DNA from: Streptomyces maremycinicus
GTDB taxonomy: Bacteria; Actinomycetota; Actinomycetes; Streptomycetales; Streptomycetaceae
Reading direction: 5' to 3'
DNA: 64,000 nucleotides
NCBI RefSeq assembly: GCF_001184025.1
Contig: NZ_BBYG01000018.1
Location: 186,001 to 250,000 of the forward strand
Below the pieces are notes generated by a model. That model saw only the letters and a program-made list of their open reading frames with translations. It did not search any database and was not told the origin of the DNA. Shown here piece by piece: positions 1 through 8,298 of this stretch (within the stretch, counting starts at the first letter, position 1; each line of letters starts with the position of its first letter). The position numbers and the translations under genes were made by a program.

Positions 1-37
1 CTGTTGCCAAAGTGCAAGCGCGAGGGACAATGGCAGG

Positions 38-1516
38 GTGAACAGGACGCACGACGGAGGCGGCACGGCCGATACCCCGGAGCCCGTGCCGGAGCCCGTG
101 AAGGAGTCCGGACAGGAGCCCGCGAGGGAGCCTGCGGTGGGGTCCGGGCCGGAGCCCGCGAGGGAGCCCGGGCCGGAGCCCGCGAGGGAGCCCGGGCCGG
201 AGGCCACCAGGGAGTCCGGGGCGGAGTCCGATATCGAGTCCGGGCCGGAGTTCGGGACGGAGGCCGGGTCGGATCCCTTCGCGGATTCCGGGATGGAGGC
301 CGGGCCGGACCTCTTCGCGGATTCCGCGACGGGGTCCACGTGGGGACTGCCGCCGGGGCATGAGCCGGGTCCGGAGACCGGCCGGGTGTCCGAGCGGCCG
401 GCGGACGCCGTGACGCGCCGGGCCGCGGGCGTGAACCTGCTGGCCCTGCGCAGCCACAACACCGCGCTCGTGCTCGACCTGCTGCGCACCGCCGGGCCCG
501 AGGGCATCAGCCGGCTGGAGCTCGCCGAACGCGCCGGTCTCACCCCGCAGGCGGTCAGCAAGATCACCGCCCGGTTGAGGGAGGAGGGGCTGGCCACGGA
601 AGCCGGCCGTCGCGCGTCCACCGGCGGCAAGCCGCGCACGGTCCTGCGGCTGGTCCCCGAGGCCGGTCACGCGGTCGGCGTCCACCTGGACCGGGACGAG
701 CTGAGGGTGGTGCTGGCCGACCTCGACGGACGGGTGGTGGGCGAACGGCTGGCCCCGCTGTCCCTGGGCTCGGGGGCGGAGGCGGTCCTGGACACCCTGC
801 TCGGCGAGGTGACGGAGGTCCTGTCGGAGGCCCTGGGAGGCGGCGCCGTCTCGGCTCCGCTCGGTGTCGGGGTGGCCCTGCCGGGTCCGCTCGACCACAC
901 GCGCGGGGTGCTGCACCGGGTCACGGGCTTCCCCGAGTGGGACGGTTTCCCGTTGCGCGACGTGCTGGCGGCTCGGCTCGGCGTGCCGGTGGTCGTCGAC
1001 AAGGACACCAACGCCGCCGCGCTCGGCCTCGCCGTCGGCGGCGAACGCGGCTCCTTCGCCTGTCTGTACCTCGGCACCGGCCTCGGCGCCGGTCTGGTGA
1101 TCGGCGACGCCGTGCACCGGGGCGCCCGCACCGGCGCGGGGGAGTTCGGACACCAGGTCATCCAGCTGGACGGGCCGCTCTGCTCCTGCGGCAACCGCGG
1201 TTGCGTCGAGGCGCTGTGCCTGGCGGCCATGGACCGGGGGGACGTGGCCGAGGCGGCGCGGGTGCTCGGCGAGGGCGCCGCGAATTTGGCCGGCCTGCTC
1301 GACATCGACGCCGTCCTGCTGGGCGGACGCACCATCACGGCCGCGCCGGAACCCTTCGTCCGCGGGGTCGCCGCCGTCCTCGAGGCCCATGCGCGCCGGG
1401 AGGGATCGCGCGAGGGCGCCGTGCCGGTACGTCTCGCCCCCGGCGGGGCACGCGCCGTCGCGGAGGGCGCGGCGCAACTGCTGCTGGGCCCGGTGTTCGG
1501 ACGGCGGGACGGCTGA
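38..1516 (+). CDS. ROK-family transcriptional regulator with repetitive N-terminus
   Basis: This is a sugar-responsive ROK (NagC/XylR-type) regulator. A winged helix-turn-helix lies at about residues 140-200 (segment ISRLELAERAGLTPQAVSKI). The ROK fold follows, with DKDTNAAALG and the zinc motif GHQV...LCSCGNRGCVEA. The first ~116 residues are a low-complexity Pro/Glu/Arg region (units like GPEPAREP) encoded by imperfect 24-bp DNA repeats. Such a tail is not part of the ROK family, so translation may really begin at GTG 386, which has GGAG about nine bases upstream, or at a later GTG. The sequence before position 38 is nearly absent, so the promoter cannot be judged. The ligand is unknown. 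The next gene, in the same direction, starts 101 bases downstream. Confidence 0.8.
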   Translation: MNRTHDGGGTADTPEPVPEPVKESGQEPAREPAVGSGPEPAREPGPEPAREPGPEATRESGAESDIESGPEFGTEAGSDPFADSGMEAGPDLFADSATGSTWGLPPGHEPGPETGRVSERPADAVTRRAAGVNLLALRSHNTALVLDLLRTAGPEGISRLELAERAGLTPQAVSKITARLREEGLATEAGRRASTGGKPRTVLRLVPEAGHAVGVHLDRDELRVVLADLDGRVVGERLAPLSLGSGAEAVLDTLLGEVTEVLSEALGGGAVSAPLGVGVALPGPLDHTRGVLHRVTGFPEWDGFPLRDVLAARLGVPVVVDKDTNAAALGLAVGGERGSFACLYLGTGLGAGLVIGDAVHRGARTGAGEFGHQVIQLDGPLCSCGNRGCVEALCLAAMDRGDVAEAARVLGEGAANLAGLLDIDAVLLGGRTITAAPEPFVRGVAAVLEAHARREGSREGAVPVRLAPGGARAVAEGAAQLLLGPVFGRRDG

Positions 1517-1617
1517 GCCGACCGATCGGTGCGGCGTGCGCCGAACGAGGGGACGCGTACGGTCGTCCGGTGTGCCGTTCCCGCCCGGTGCGGGACGTCG
1601 TGCAGGCTCACGTGTTC

Positions 1618-2544
1618 ATGCGACTGTGCCCGCCTGTCTCCCTCTGCCTCGCCGTGGCCGCCGCCTTCCTCCCCGCGCCGGCCCATGCGGAAGCCGGCCC
1701 GGGTTGTGCCGCTCCCGACGGCGCGGACTTCCCGGTCACCACCCGGCTGCACGGGGGCCCGGCTTCCTACCGGGCCGGGGGTGGTTACGGCGTCTGGTAT
1801 CTCGACCTCACCAACACCACCCGCCTCACGTGCAACGGGATCCACCCGGTCGTCGTCCTGGTCGACGCGGAACGCGCCCTGAAGCCGTCCCAGGCGCGCC
1901 TGGAGTTCTACGCCGACGGAGAACCGCACCCGGTCCGTTTCGAGGCCACCGACGACGACGAACTGGTCGGTGCCTTCACCGAGGGGCCCACGAGTGAGGC
2001 CACGGGCGGCCCGACGGGCGGGCCCACGGGCGCGACCGCCGACGGAGCGGACGAAGAGCGGGCCGACGGCGCCGGCGCCTTCCCCGGCTTCAGCGTGGGC
2101 CCCGGCCGGACCCTCACCGTCAAGCTGCGTCTCGCCCTCACCTCGGACACCGCGCCCAACGACGTCACCGCCAACGCGGCGGTCGTCCAGCGGCACGGTG
2201 ACGACGGGGACTGGATCGGACAGTCGAACGACTACCGCTTCGCCGTCGAATCCGGGCCCGGCCCCGGCACCGCTCCCGACCCCGACACGGCCCCCGACCC
2301 GGCCGCTCCCACCCACTCCGGCACCGGCGCGAGCGTCGGCGCCACCGGGGCCCCCACCTCGCCCCCCACCGCCACTCCCGCTCCGGACGCCTCCGGCGCG
2401 GACACCGGCGGCCGGCTCTCCCTCGCCGACGAGGCCGAGGAACTGGCCCGCACCGGGCTCTCCTCACCCGCCGTTCTCGTCGGCGCCACCGCCTGTCTCC
2501 TCGCCGCGGGGGCACTCCTGCTGCTGGCCCGGCGACGCCGTTGA
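1618..2544 (+). CDS. LAxTG-anchored secreted surface protein
   Basis: This is a predicted cell-wall-attached protein of 308 residues. It has a signal peptide (MRLCPPVSLCLAVAAAFLPA, then AHA), a folded extracellular region, a Pro/Thr/Ala-rich stalk and a C-terminal sorting signal: LARTG, a hydrophobic stretch (AVLVGATACLLAAGALLLLA) and RRRR. LAxTG is the sorting motif typical of class E sortase substrates in Streptomyces. The sortase encoded 1.7 kb downstream looks like class F, so it is not necessarily the partner. ATG 1618 was chosen because it starts the signal peptide; GTG 1612 is also in frame. The domain between residues 30 and 190 is not one I recognise by name. It includes an Asp/Glu-rich central segment. 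Confidence 0.75.
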   Translation: MRLCPPVSLCLAVAAAFLPAPAHAEAGPGCAAPDGADFPVTTRLHGGPASYRAGGGYGVWYLDLTNTTRLTCNGIHPVVVLVDAERALKPSQARLEFYADGEPHPVRFEATDDDELVGAFTEGPTSEATGGPTGGPTGATADGADEERADGAGAFPGFSVGPGRTLTVKLRLALTSDTAPNDVTANAAVVQRHGDDGDWIGQSNDYRFAVESGPGPGTAPDPDTAPDPAAPTHSGTGASVGATGAPTSPPTATPAPDASGADTGGRLSLADEAEELARTGLSSPAVLVGATACLLAAGALLLLARRRR

Positions 2545-2722
2545 ACCGCGGCGGCGTCCCAGCCGGTGGACGTCCGGCCACCGGCCATTCCCCCAAGATC
2601 GGGCCTGTGCTTAGGCTGGGGCGCACGCAGCAACCGCGTGCAGGCGCGGCACCGCGAGGAGGCGGAGCACCGCGTACCGGCACGGCAACCGCGTACTCGC
2701 GTACGGCAGGGAGATCCCGCAC

Positions 2723-3502
2723 ATGGCAGACCGCAAGCCCATCGAGTCGTGGCTCACCGACATGGACGGTGTGCTCATCCACGAGGGCGTACCAATCCCC
2801 GGCGCCGACGCGTTCCTGAAGAAGCTGCGCGACTCCGGCAAACCGTTCCTGGTCCTGACCAACAACTCGATCTACACCCCGCGCGACCTGCACGCCCGGC
2901 TGCGGCGCATGGGCCTGGAGGTGCCGATCGAGAACATCTGGACCTCCGCGCTGGCCACCGCCCAGTTCCTGGACGACCAGCGGCCCGAGGGCACGGCGTA
3001 CGTCATCGGCGAGGCCGGTCTGACCACCGCGCTGCACGACATCGGGTACATCCTCACCGACCACGAGCCCGACTACGTCGTCCTCGGCGAGACGCGCACC
3101 TACTCGTTCGAGGCGATGACGAAGGCCGTCCGGCTCATCAACGACGGCGCCCGATTCATCTGCACCAACCCGGACGAGACCGGCCCCTCCGCCGAGGGCG
3201 CCCTCCCGGCGACCGGTGCCGTCGCCGCGCTGATCACCAAGGCCACCGGCAAGCACCCGTACTTCGCGGGCAAGCCGAACCCGCTGATGATGCGCACCGG
3301 TCTGAACGCCATCGGCGCCCACTCCGAGAACAGCGCGATGATCGGTGACCGCATGGACACCGACGTCCTCGCGGGCATGGAGGCCGGTATGCAGACGTTC
3401 CTGGTGCTCACCGGTCTGACCAGGCCCGAGCAGATCGAGAACTTCCCGTACCGCCCGTCGAAGGTCGTGGACTCGATCGCGGACCTCGTCGACCGGATCT
3501 GA
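2723..3502 (+). CDS. HAD-IIA family (NagD-like) sugar-phosphate phosphatase
   Basis: This is a cytoplasmic haloacid dehalogenase-superfamily hydrolase of 259 residues, the usual NagD/AraL length. Motif I is present as WLTDMDGVLIHEG (nucleophile Asp), motif II as LVLTNNS, and motif III/IV as KPNPLMMR with MIGDRMDTDVLAGMEAG. The C2-type cap lies between motifs II and III. Members dephosphorylate nucleotide or sugar monophosphates; the substrate cannot be read from the sequence. The start has a GGGAG ribosome binding site about nine bases upstream. A TAGGCT hexamer at 2612-2617 could be a -10 box, giving a leader of about 100 bases with small internal repeats. Confidence 0.9.
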   Translation: MADRKPIESWLTDMDGVLIHEGVPIPGADAFLKKLRDSGKPFLVLTNNSIYTPRDLHARLRRMGLEVPIENIWTSALATAQFLDDQRPEGTAYVIGEAGLTTALHDIGYILTDHEPDYVVLGETRTYSFEAMTKAVRLINDGARFICTNPDETGPSAEGALPATGAVAALITKATGKHPYFAGKPNPLMMRTGLNAIGAHSENSAMIGDRMDTDVLAGMEAGMQTFLVLTGLTRPEQIENFPYRPSKVVDSIADLVDRI

Positions 3503-3630
3503 GACGGACTCGTCGACCCGATCCGAAACCCGTCACACGGTGTGAGCCACTCGTACGGAGCAGTGATATCCCGCCTGGGGATGCGTGCCGGTCCCCGGCG
3601 GGGGAGTCTCCAGACAGCTGGAGGTTCACG

Positions 3631-4221
3631 ATGGGTTCAGTGAAAATCACTCTGTGCGCGGGGATCGCGGTCGGTGCCGCGGTGCTCGTCCCGACGGCGT
3701 ACGCCTCGGGCGAAGCCGGCGGGGACAAGGGCGGCGGCGTCTCGGTCACGCCGTCGACGCCCACGCCCGGCGCCGAGGTCACCCTGAAGGTCAGCGGCTG
3801 CGGCGGACGGACGGCCACCGCGGCCTCGGACGCCTTCGTCGCGGACGCGCAGCTCGCCGACGTGGGTGGCGCGCTGGTGGGCGACACCCGGGTCCGCTCC
3901 TCGATCGGGGCCGGTACCTACGACGTGCGGATCACCTGCGTCGACTACAAGGTGACGGGCCACATCAGGGTCGTCGCACCGGCGTCGGACGGTGGGTCGG
4001 CGGAACCGTACGGGCCGTCCACCCCCGCCTCTCCCGTGGCCCCGGTGCACGCCGGCGGCGGCGGTGCCGCCCCGCCGGCCCCCCTCGCCGCCCTCGACGA
4101 GGCGCAGGTGGAGGGTCGTGGTCCCGGCATCGCGCAGGCGGTCGTCGGGCTGGTGCTCGCGGGCGTCGCCGCGGCCGCCTTCGTGTACCGCGGGGTGCAC
4201 CGCAGACGCGGGACGGATTGA
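3631..4221 (+). CDS. Secreted, C-terminally membrane-anchored protein paired with class F sortase
   Basis: This 196-residue exported protein has a signal peptide (MGSVKITLCAGIAVGAAVLV). A beta-rich domain follows at about residues 30-115, with cysteines in SGCGGR and ITCVDY that could form a disulfide. After that come a Pro/Ala/Gly stalk, a transmembrane helix (AQAVVGLVLAGVAAAAFVY) and a basic tail. No LPxTG or LAxTG motif is visible before the helix. A ribosome binding site (GGAGG) lies seven bases upstream of ATG. The gene ends two bases before the sortase start, so the two are one transcript. In Streptomyces such a protein commonly sits beside a class F sortase, but I cannot assign its function. 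Confidence 0.75.
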   Translation: MGSVKITLCAGIAVGAAVLVPTAYASGEAGGDKGGGVSVTPSTPTPGAEVTLKVSGCGGRTATAASDAFVADAQLADVGGALVGDTRVRSSIGAGTYDVRITCVDYKVTGHIRVVAPASDGGSAEPYGPSTPASPVAPVHAGGGGAAPPAPLAALDEAQVEGRGPGIAQAVVGLVLAGVAAAAFVYRGVHRRRGTD

Positions 4222-4223
4222 GC

Positions 4224-4895
4224 ATGTCCGACCGCGAGCGATCGTCCGGCCGCGTTTCCGGTCGCTTCCTCACCGGGCTGGCCTGGGCGGTACTGCTGTT
4301 CGGGCTGTGGCTGTGGGGGCGCGAGGTGACCGACGTACGGCCCGGTGCATCCGCCCCGGCCACCGGTGACATGGCCGCGGTGGGCCGCCCACCGGACGCC
4401 GAACTCCCGCCCGCCGCAGCGCCGTTGGGGCAGGCGCTGCCGCGACGCATCGACATCCCCGACCTGGGGGTGCGGGCCCCGGTCGTCGCCCGCGGGCTGG
4501 ACGCCGCGGGGGGCATCGACCCGCCGCCCTTCGACCAGGCGGGCGTCGTCGGCTGGTACGCCGCCGGCGCGAAGCCCGGCGCTCGGGGTACGGCCCTGCT
4601 GGTCGGGCACGTCGACACCGAGACCAGGCCGGCCGTCTTCTACAAGCTCAGCACGCTCAAGGCCGGCGAGACCGTACGCGTGGTGCGCGACGACGGGAGG
4701 ACCGCCGAGTTCACCGTCGACGACGTCGAGGTGATCGGGCGCGACCGCTTCGACGCCCGCCAGGCCTACGGCCCCCGGCAGCCGGACCGCGCAGAACTGC
4801 GCCTGATCACCTGCGGCGGCACCTTCGACCGGGCGAGCGGCAGCTACACGGCGAACGTGATCGTGTCGGCGTACCTCACGGGCACCGCCGCCTGA
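4224..4895 (+). CDS. Class F sortase
   Basis: This is a membrane-anchored transpeptidase of 223 residues. It has an N-terminal helix (FLTGLAWAVLLFGLWLW) and an extracellular sortase barrel. The catalytic residues are visible: His129 in LVGHVDT, Cys197 in LITCGG and a likely Arg203 in FDRASG. The LITCGG signature and short size match actinobacterial class F sortases rather than class E. ATG 4224 lies two bases after the upstream stop codon, so translation is coupled to the preceding secreted protein. Its natural substrate is unknown. The LARTG protein at 1618-2544 is a nearby candidate, although that motif usually goes with class E. Confidence 0.88.
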   Translation: MSDRERSSGRVSGRFLTGLAWAVLLFGLWLWGREVTDVRPGASAPATGDMAAVGRPPDAELPPAAAPLGQALPRRIDIPDLGVRAPVVARGLDAAGGIDPPPFDQAGVVGWYAAGAKPGARGTALLVGHVDTETRPAVFYKLSTLKAGETVRVVRDDGRTAEFTVDDVEVIGRDRFDARQAYGPRQPDRAELRLITCGGTFDRASGSYTANVIVSAYLTGTAA

Positions 4896-5268
4896 CCGGC
4901 ACCACCGCCCCGGCCTCACCCGCCCCGGCGCGCCCGGCTCGACGTCACCCGCCCCGGCCTCACCCGCCCCGGCGCGCCCGCGACGTCACCCGCCCCCGCA
5001 TCACCCGCCCCGGCGTACCTGGCCCGGTCGACGGCCCGCTCCCCCCGAAACCGCCGACCGGGCCGGTCCTCGACCGCGCGCGCCCGGGCTGCGGGAGTAG
5101 CCCGGCGACCGGCGCGGGAGGCTGTGAGGTTCACCTACCCCGTGGACGGCGGTGACGACCGTTCTACGGCACTCTCGTGGCCGGGGCGGGCCTTGTGTCG
5201 GGATTGGGCAAGTCGGGTTCCCGGACGGACGGTTCGAATCCGGAGGCCGTCGTGGGTGCGCATACGGA
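4896..5268. other. Gene-free spacer with GC-rich degenerate repeats
   Basis: There is no credible gene between the sortase stop and the tRNA-Lys terminator. From about 4910 to 5030 the DNA is an imperfect repeat built on CACCCGCCCCGGC, apparently slippage-derived. Short open frames here, including those reading through the tRNA, are not supported. Confidence 0.6.
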
Positions 5269-5300
5269 CGAAGGCCCCTCGCTCTCGCGAAGGGCCTTCG
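5269..5300 (-). terminator. Intrinsic hairpin terminator after tRNA-Lys copy 1
   Basis: The arms CGAAGGCCC and GGGCCTTCG are perfectly complementary (9 bp), with an inner TCG/CGA pairing. The hairpin sits just downstream of the minus-strand tRNA. Comparable hairpins follow the other two tRNA-Lys copies. Confidence 0.75.
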
Positions 5301-5307
5301 GTGTCTG

Positions 5308-5381
5308 TGCGCCGCCAGGGACTCGAACCCCGGACCCGCTGATTAAGAGTCAGCTGCTCTAACCAACTGAGCTAGCGGCGC
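5308..5381 (-). tRNA. tRNA-Lys (CTT), copy 1
   Basis: The minus-strand sequence starts GCGCCGCTAGCTCAGTTGG. It folds into a cloverleaf: acceptor GCGCCGC/GCGGCGC, anticodon stem GCTGA/TCAGC with loop CTCTTAA (anticodon CTT), and T-arm GGTTCGAGTCC. It is 74 nt with no encoded CCA. It is identical to the copies at 10841 and 24929. A possible -10 box TAGAGT (complement of 5396-5401) lies just upstream. Confidence 0.97.
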
Positions 5382-5575
5382 TTGCTGACGGGACAACTCT
5401 ACAGGACCCCCGGGGGTGCCCCGGACCATCCGCCGGCCGGGCCGGGGCGTCACTGGGCCGGGCGGGTGCCGCGTACATCATTCGGACCGTCAGCATGCGC
5501 GTCGGGAAGACAGTTGAGAAACTGGCGAACGTGCACAGTCGCGGACATTTCCAGCTGGAGTGTGAGGGGAATCGC

Positions 5576-6979
5576 ATGGCCTCTCCGGTATTCGAGGAAT
5601 TCGATCCGGAGAGTGACTGCGAGTGCCCCGGATGTGTTTCCCGTCGGTGGGTGGGGTCGAATTCCCCGCCCGCCCCGTTCGGCGGTCGCCCGGCCGCCCA
5701 TCGCGCGGTGATCGTCGCCACGGCGGCGGCCGCGGCACTCTGCGCCGCCCACGCGGTGCCCGCCGCCGCGACCCCGCGGACCACCGACCGGCCCGGTGTA
5801 CCCGCAGGTGACGAGCCCGAGACCCCCCAGGGCGGCAAGGCGCCGCTGCACGGTCCGGCCGGACAGCCGGCCCGCCCGGGGGGTCTGGCGGGGCCGGTGA
5901 AAACGCCCCCGACGACCCGGGCGGACATCATCAGACGGGCCCGGGACTGGGTTTCGGCGGAGGTGCCGTACAGCATGAGCACCTACTGGTACGACGGTTA
6001 CCGGCAGGACTGCTCGGGCTTCGTCTCCATGGCGTGGAACCTGCCGGGGAACGAGTGGACGGGCAGCCTCCACCAGTACGGGACAAGGATTACCAAGGAG
6101 GAGCTCCAGCCCGGCGACATTCTGCTGTTCCATAATCCGTCGGACCCCGAGAAAGGCTCGCACGTCGTCATTTTCGGCGGCTGGACGGACTACACGCACA
6201 CCTACTACCTGGTCTACGAGCAGACCCGTCCGACCACGCGCCGCCAGCCCACTCCCTACGCCTACTGGAGCCATTCCGACCGCTACGTGCCCTATCGCTA
6301 CAAGGGCCTCACGACGGTCGCTCCCGGCTCCGGTGAACAGGTCGGCGCGAACGCCGGCGGCGTGCGGCCGTCCGGCGCCGGGGCTGCCGTGGCGACCGCG
6401 TTCCCGGGGCGGGCGGCCTTCGGGCCCGGCGCGAACAACCCGTACGTCACCCAGCTCGGCCGGCTCCTCGTCGAGCGCGGCGGCGCACGCTTCTACGCCT
6501 CGGGCCCGGGCCCGAGGTGGTCGGCGTCCGACGGCTGGGCCACCGTGGCCTTCCAGCAGGCCCAGGGCTGGACCGGCGCCGACGCCGACGGCATCCCCGG
6601 CCCGAGGACCTGGGCCCTGCTGATCTCGGGCCAGGGCAGGAACATCGCCCCCGCGCAGTCCGCGGCGACCGGCGGCTGGATCGGCGGGTATCCCGCGACC
6701 GGGGCGGCCGGCGCGCCCGCCGCACCCTCGGTGCCGCGCGTCCCCGCCTACCCGGGCCGGGGGATGTTCCGGCCCGGCGCGCAGAACGCGCACGTCACCC
6801 GGCTGGGGAGGCAGCTGGTGAAGAAGGGGTTCGGCAAGCACTACACGACGGGTCCCGGACCGCGCTGGGGCGAGGCGGACCGGCGAGGGGTCGAGTCCTT
6901 CCAGCGTGCCCAGGGCTGGCGCGGCGGCGCGGCGGACGGCTACCCGGGCCCGGAGACCTGGCGGCGGCTCTTCTCGTAG
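5576..6979 (+). CDS. NlpC/P60-type peptidoglycan hydrolase with two peptidoglycan-binding domains
   Basis: This 467-residue protein is probably a cell-wall amidase or endopeptidase. The N-terminus carries a conserved Cys cluster (SDCECPGC, residues 13-20), then a hydrophobic export segment at about 44-62 (AVIVATAAAAALCAAHA). An NlpC/P60-like catalytic domain follows at about 115-235, with Cys146 in RQDCSGFV and His196 in KGSHVVIF. Two peptidoglycan-binding-1 repeats lie at about 264-330 and 395-467; each has a pattern like FGPGANNPYVTQLGRLLV and ends in DG.PGP.TW. ATG 5576 was preferred over the upstream in-frame ATG because it has a GAGGGGAA ribosome binding site. How the DCECPGC segment and a late hydrophobic region combine for export is unclear. 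Confidence 0.85.
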   Translation: MASPVFEEFDPESDCECPGCVSRRWVGSNSPPAPFGGRPAAHRAVIVATAAAAALCAAHAVPAAATPRTTDRPGVPAGDEPETPQGGKAPLHGPAGQPARPGGLAGPVKTPPTTRADIIRRARDWVSAEVPYSMSTYWYDGYRQDCSGFVSMAWNLPGNEWTGSLHQYGTRITKEELQPGDILLFHNPSDPEKGSHVVIFGGWTDYTHTYYLVYEQTRPTTRRQPTPYAYWSHSDRYVPYRYKGLTTVAPGSGEQVGANAGGVRPSGAGAAVATAFPGRAAFGPGANNPYVTQLGRLLVERGGARFYASGPGPRWSASDGWATVAFQQAQGWTGADADGIPGPRTWALLISGQGRNIAPAQSAATGGWIGGYPATGAAGAPAAPSVPRVPAYPGRGMFRPGAQNAHVTRLGRQLVKKGFGKHYTTGPGPRWGEADRRGVESFQRAQGWRGGAADGYPGPETWRRLFS

Positions 6980-7057
6980 TCCGGCGCGGGATCCGCCGGC
7001 TGTCCTGATCCCATCCCACTGTCATGGCGTATCTGGCGCGGAGGCTGGAGGCACGCA

Positions 7058-8167
7058 ATGAACACGACCACTTCACAGACACCAGAGTCCGAGGGACCGT
7101 CCAGGCCCACCCGGCTCATCCAGAACGAGGTGACCACCGAGATCCCCGTCCATCTGCTGTTCCGGGACGAGCCCGAGCCGCGGTCCGTGCCGCTCGGGGC
7201 CGCCGTGGTGGGCAGCCGGACGGGCACCGGTGAGCAGCCGCGACTGCGCCGGCCGACGCCGGCCAAGCCGCGCCCGGTGGCACAGGTCGACCCGGACCTG
7301 GTGGAGCGGCCGGCCCGGGTGCTGCCCGGCGCGGCGGGCGTGTTCGCCGGGATGTGCGGGGCGGCCGGCTGTGTGGCCGCCTCGTGGTGGGCCGGGCTGC
7401 TGCCGCCGCACGCGGCGCAGGTACTGCGGCTGCCGGAGTTCGCGGGCGCCGGGCTCGGTCCGGCGCAGTGGGCGGCCTACGCGGGGGCGGGCGCGCTGGG
7501 GCTGTTCGGCTTCGGCGGTCTGGCCCGCGGGCGGACCGGGCGGGCGTGGGTGCTCGGTCTGTTCGGCCGCTACCGGGGGACGGTGCGGCGCACCGGTCTG
7601 CTCTGGGTGAACCCGCTGCTGCTGCGCCGCCGGGTGGACGTACGGCTGCGGCACTGGCGCAGCGAGCCGATGCCCGCCGCCGACGGCAGCGGGGTCGCGC
7701 TGCGGGTGGTGACGCTCGTGGTGTGGCGGGTGCGGGACACCGCACGGGCCACGCTCGGCGTGGAGGACCACGAGACGTATCTGCGCGAGTGCGTCGAGGC
7801 GGCCCTGGCCCGGATTCCCGTGGAGACGCCGGGCGCGGGGCGCGGTTCGGTGGAGGCGGCGGGGGAGGTGCTGACCCGGCGGGTCGCGCAGGACGCGGGC
7901 GCGATCGGTCTGGAGGTGTTCTCGGTGCGGCCGCTGCGGATCGAGTACGCCCCGGAGGTCGCCGCCGCGATGAACCGGCGCCGGGTCGCCGCGCTCGACG
8001 CCCAGCACCGGGCGAGCATGCTGACCTCGGTCGTGGACTCGGTGGAGGACACGGTGACCCGGCTGACCATGCGCGGGCTCGTGGAACTCGACGACTACGA
8101 GCGCAAGGCGCTGGTGAAGGACCTGACCGTGGCTTTCTGCTCGGGGCGCGGGGAGCAGGGACCGTGA
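7058..8167 (+). CDS. SPFH/Band 7 domain membrane protein
   Basis: This 369-residue protein is related to stomatin/prohibitin/flotillin proteins. A long hydrophilic N-terminus (about 1-85) is followed by two predicted membrane helices (near AAGVFAGMCGAAGCVAASWW and GALGLFGFGGL). The SPFH domain follows at about 150-340 (WRVRDTARATLGVEDHETYL, then LGVE...VRPLRIEYAPEVAAAMNRR), and it ends in a helical region. Such proteins form membrane scaffolds or microdomains; no specific partner is evident here. The ribosome binding site GGAGG lies nine bases upstream of ATG. It stands alone on its strand between the peptidoglycan hydrolase and the LPMO gene. Confidence 0.85.
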   Translation: MNTTTSQTPESEGPSRPTRLIQNEVTTEIPVHLLFRDEPEPRSVPLGAAVVGSRTGTGEQPRLRRPTPAKPRPVAQVDPDLVERPARVLPGAAGVFAGMCGAAGCVAASWWAGLLPPHAAQVLRLPEFAGAGLGPAQWAAYAGAGALGLFGFGGLARGRTGRAWVLGLFGRYRGTVRRTGLLWVNPLLLRRRVDVRLRHWRSEPMPAADGSGVALRVVTLVVWRVRDTARATLGVEDHETYLRECVEAALARIPVETPGAGRGSVEAAGEVLTRRVAQDAGAIGLEVFSVRPLRIEYAPEVAAAMNRRRVAALDAQHRASMLTSVVDSVEDTVTRLTMRGLVELDDYERKALVKDLTVAFCSGRGEQGP

Positions 8168-8237
8168 CGTTCCGGCCGTGGCGGGTTCGGAGACGTCTTT
8201 GATATGGACACAGCCAAGAATCGGCAATAATCTCGAA

Positions 8238-8253
8238 CTTGGTCTAGACCTGC
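8238..8253 (+). promoter_or_regulatory. Probable DasR-responsive element (dre) / chitin box
   Basis: The core TTGGTCTAGACCTG contains the perfect palindrome GGTCTAGACC. It matches the centre of the Streptomyces DasR site (ACTGGTCTAGACCACT) and the TGGTCCAGACCT element of chitinase promoters. It sits about 45 bases before the LPMO start, where a repressor would block transcription. Confidence 0.75.
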
Positions 8254-8298
8254 ACAGCTCGCCTCAGTGAACTCCCCACGTTCTCCAGGAGCGGCAGC

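Noticed and set aside
5124..5362. Short open frames ending in RRQGLEPRTR or similar, reading toward and through tRNA-Lys copy 1
   Set aside because: The peptide is the antisense translation of the tRNA and appears at each tRNA-Lys copy; there is no ribosome binding site or domain.
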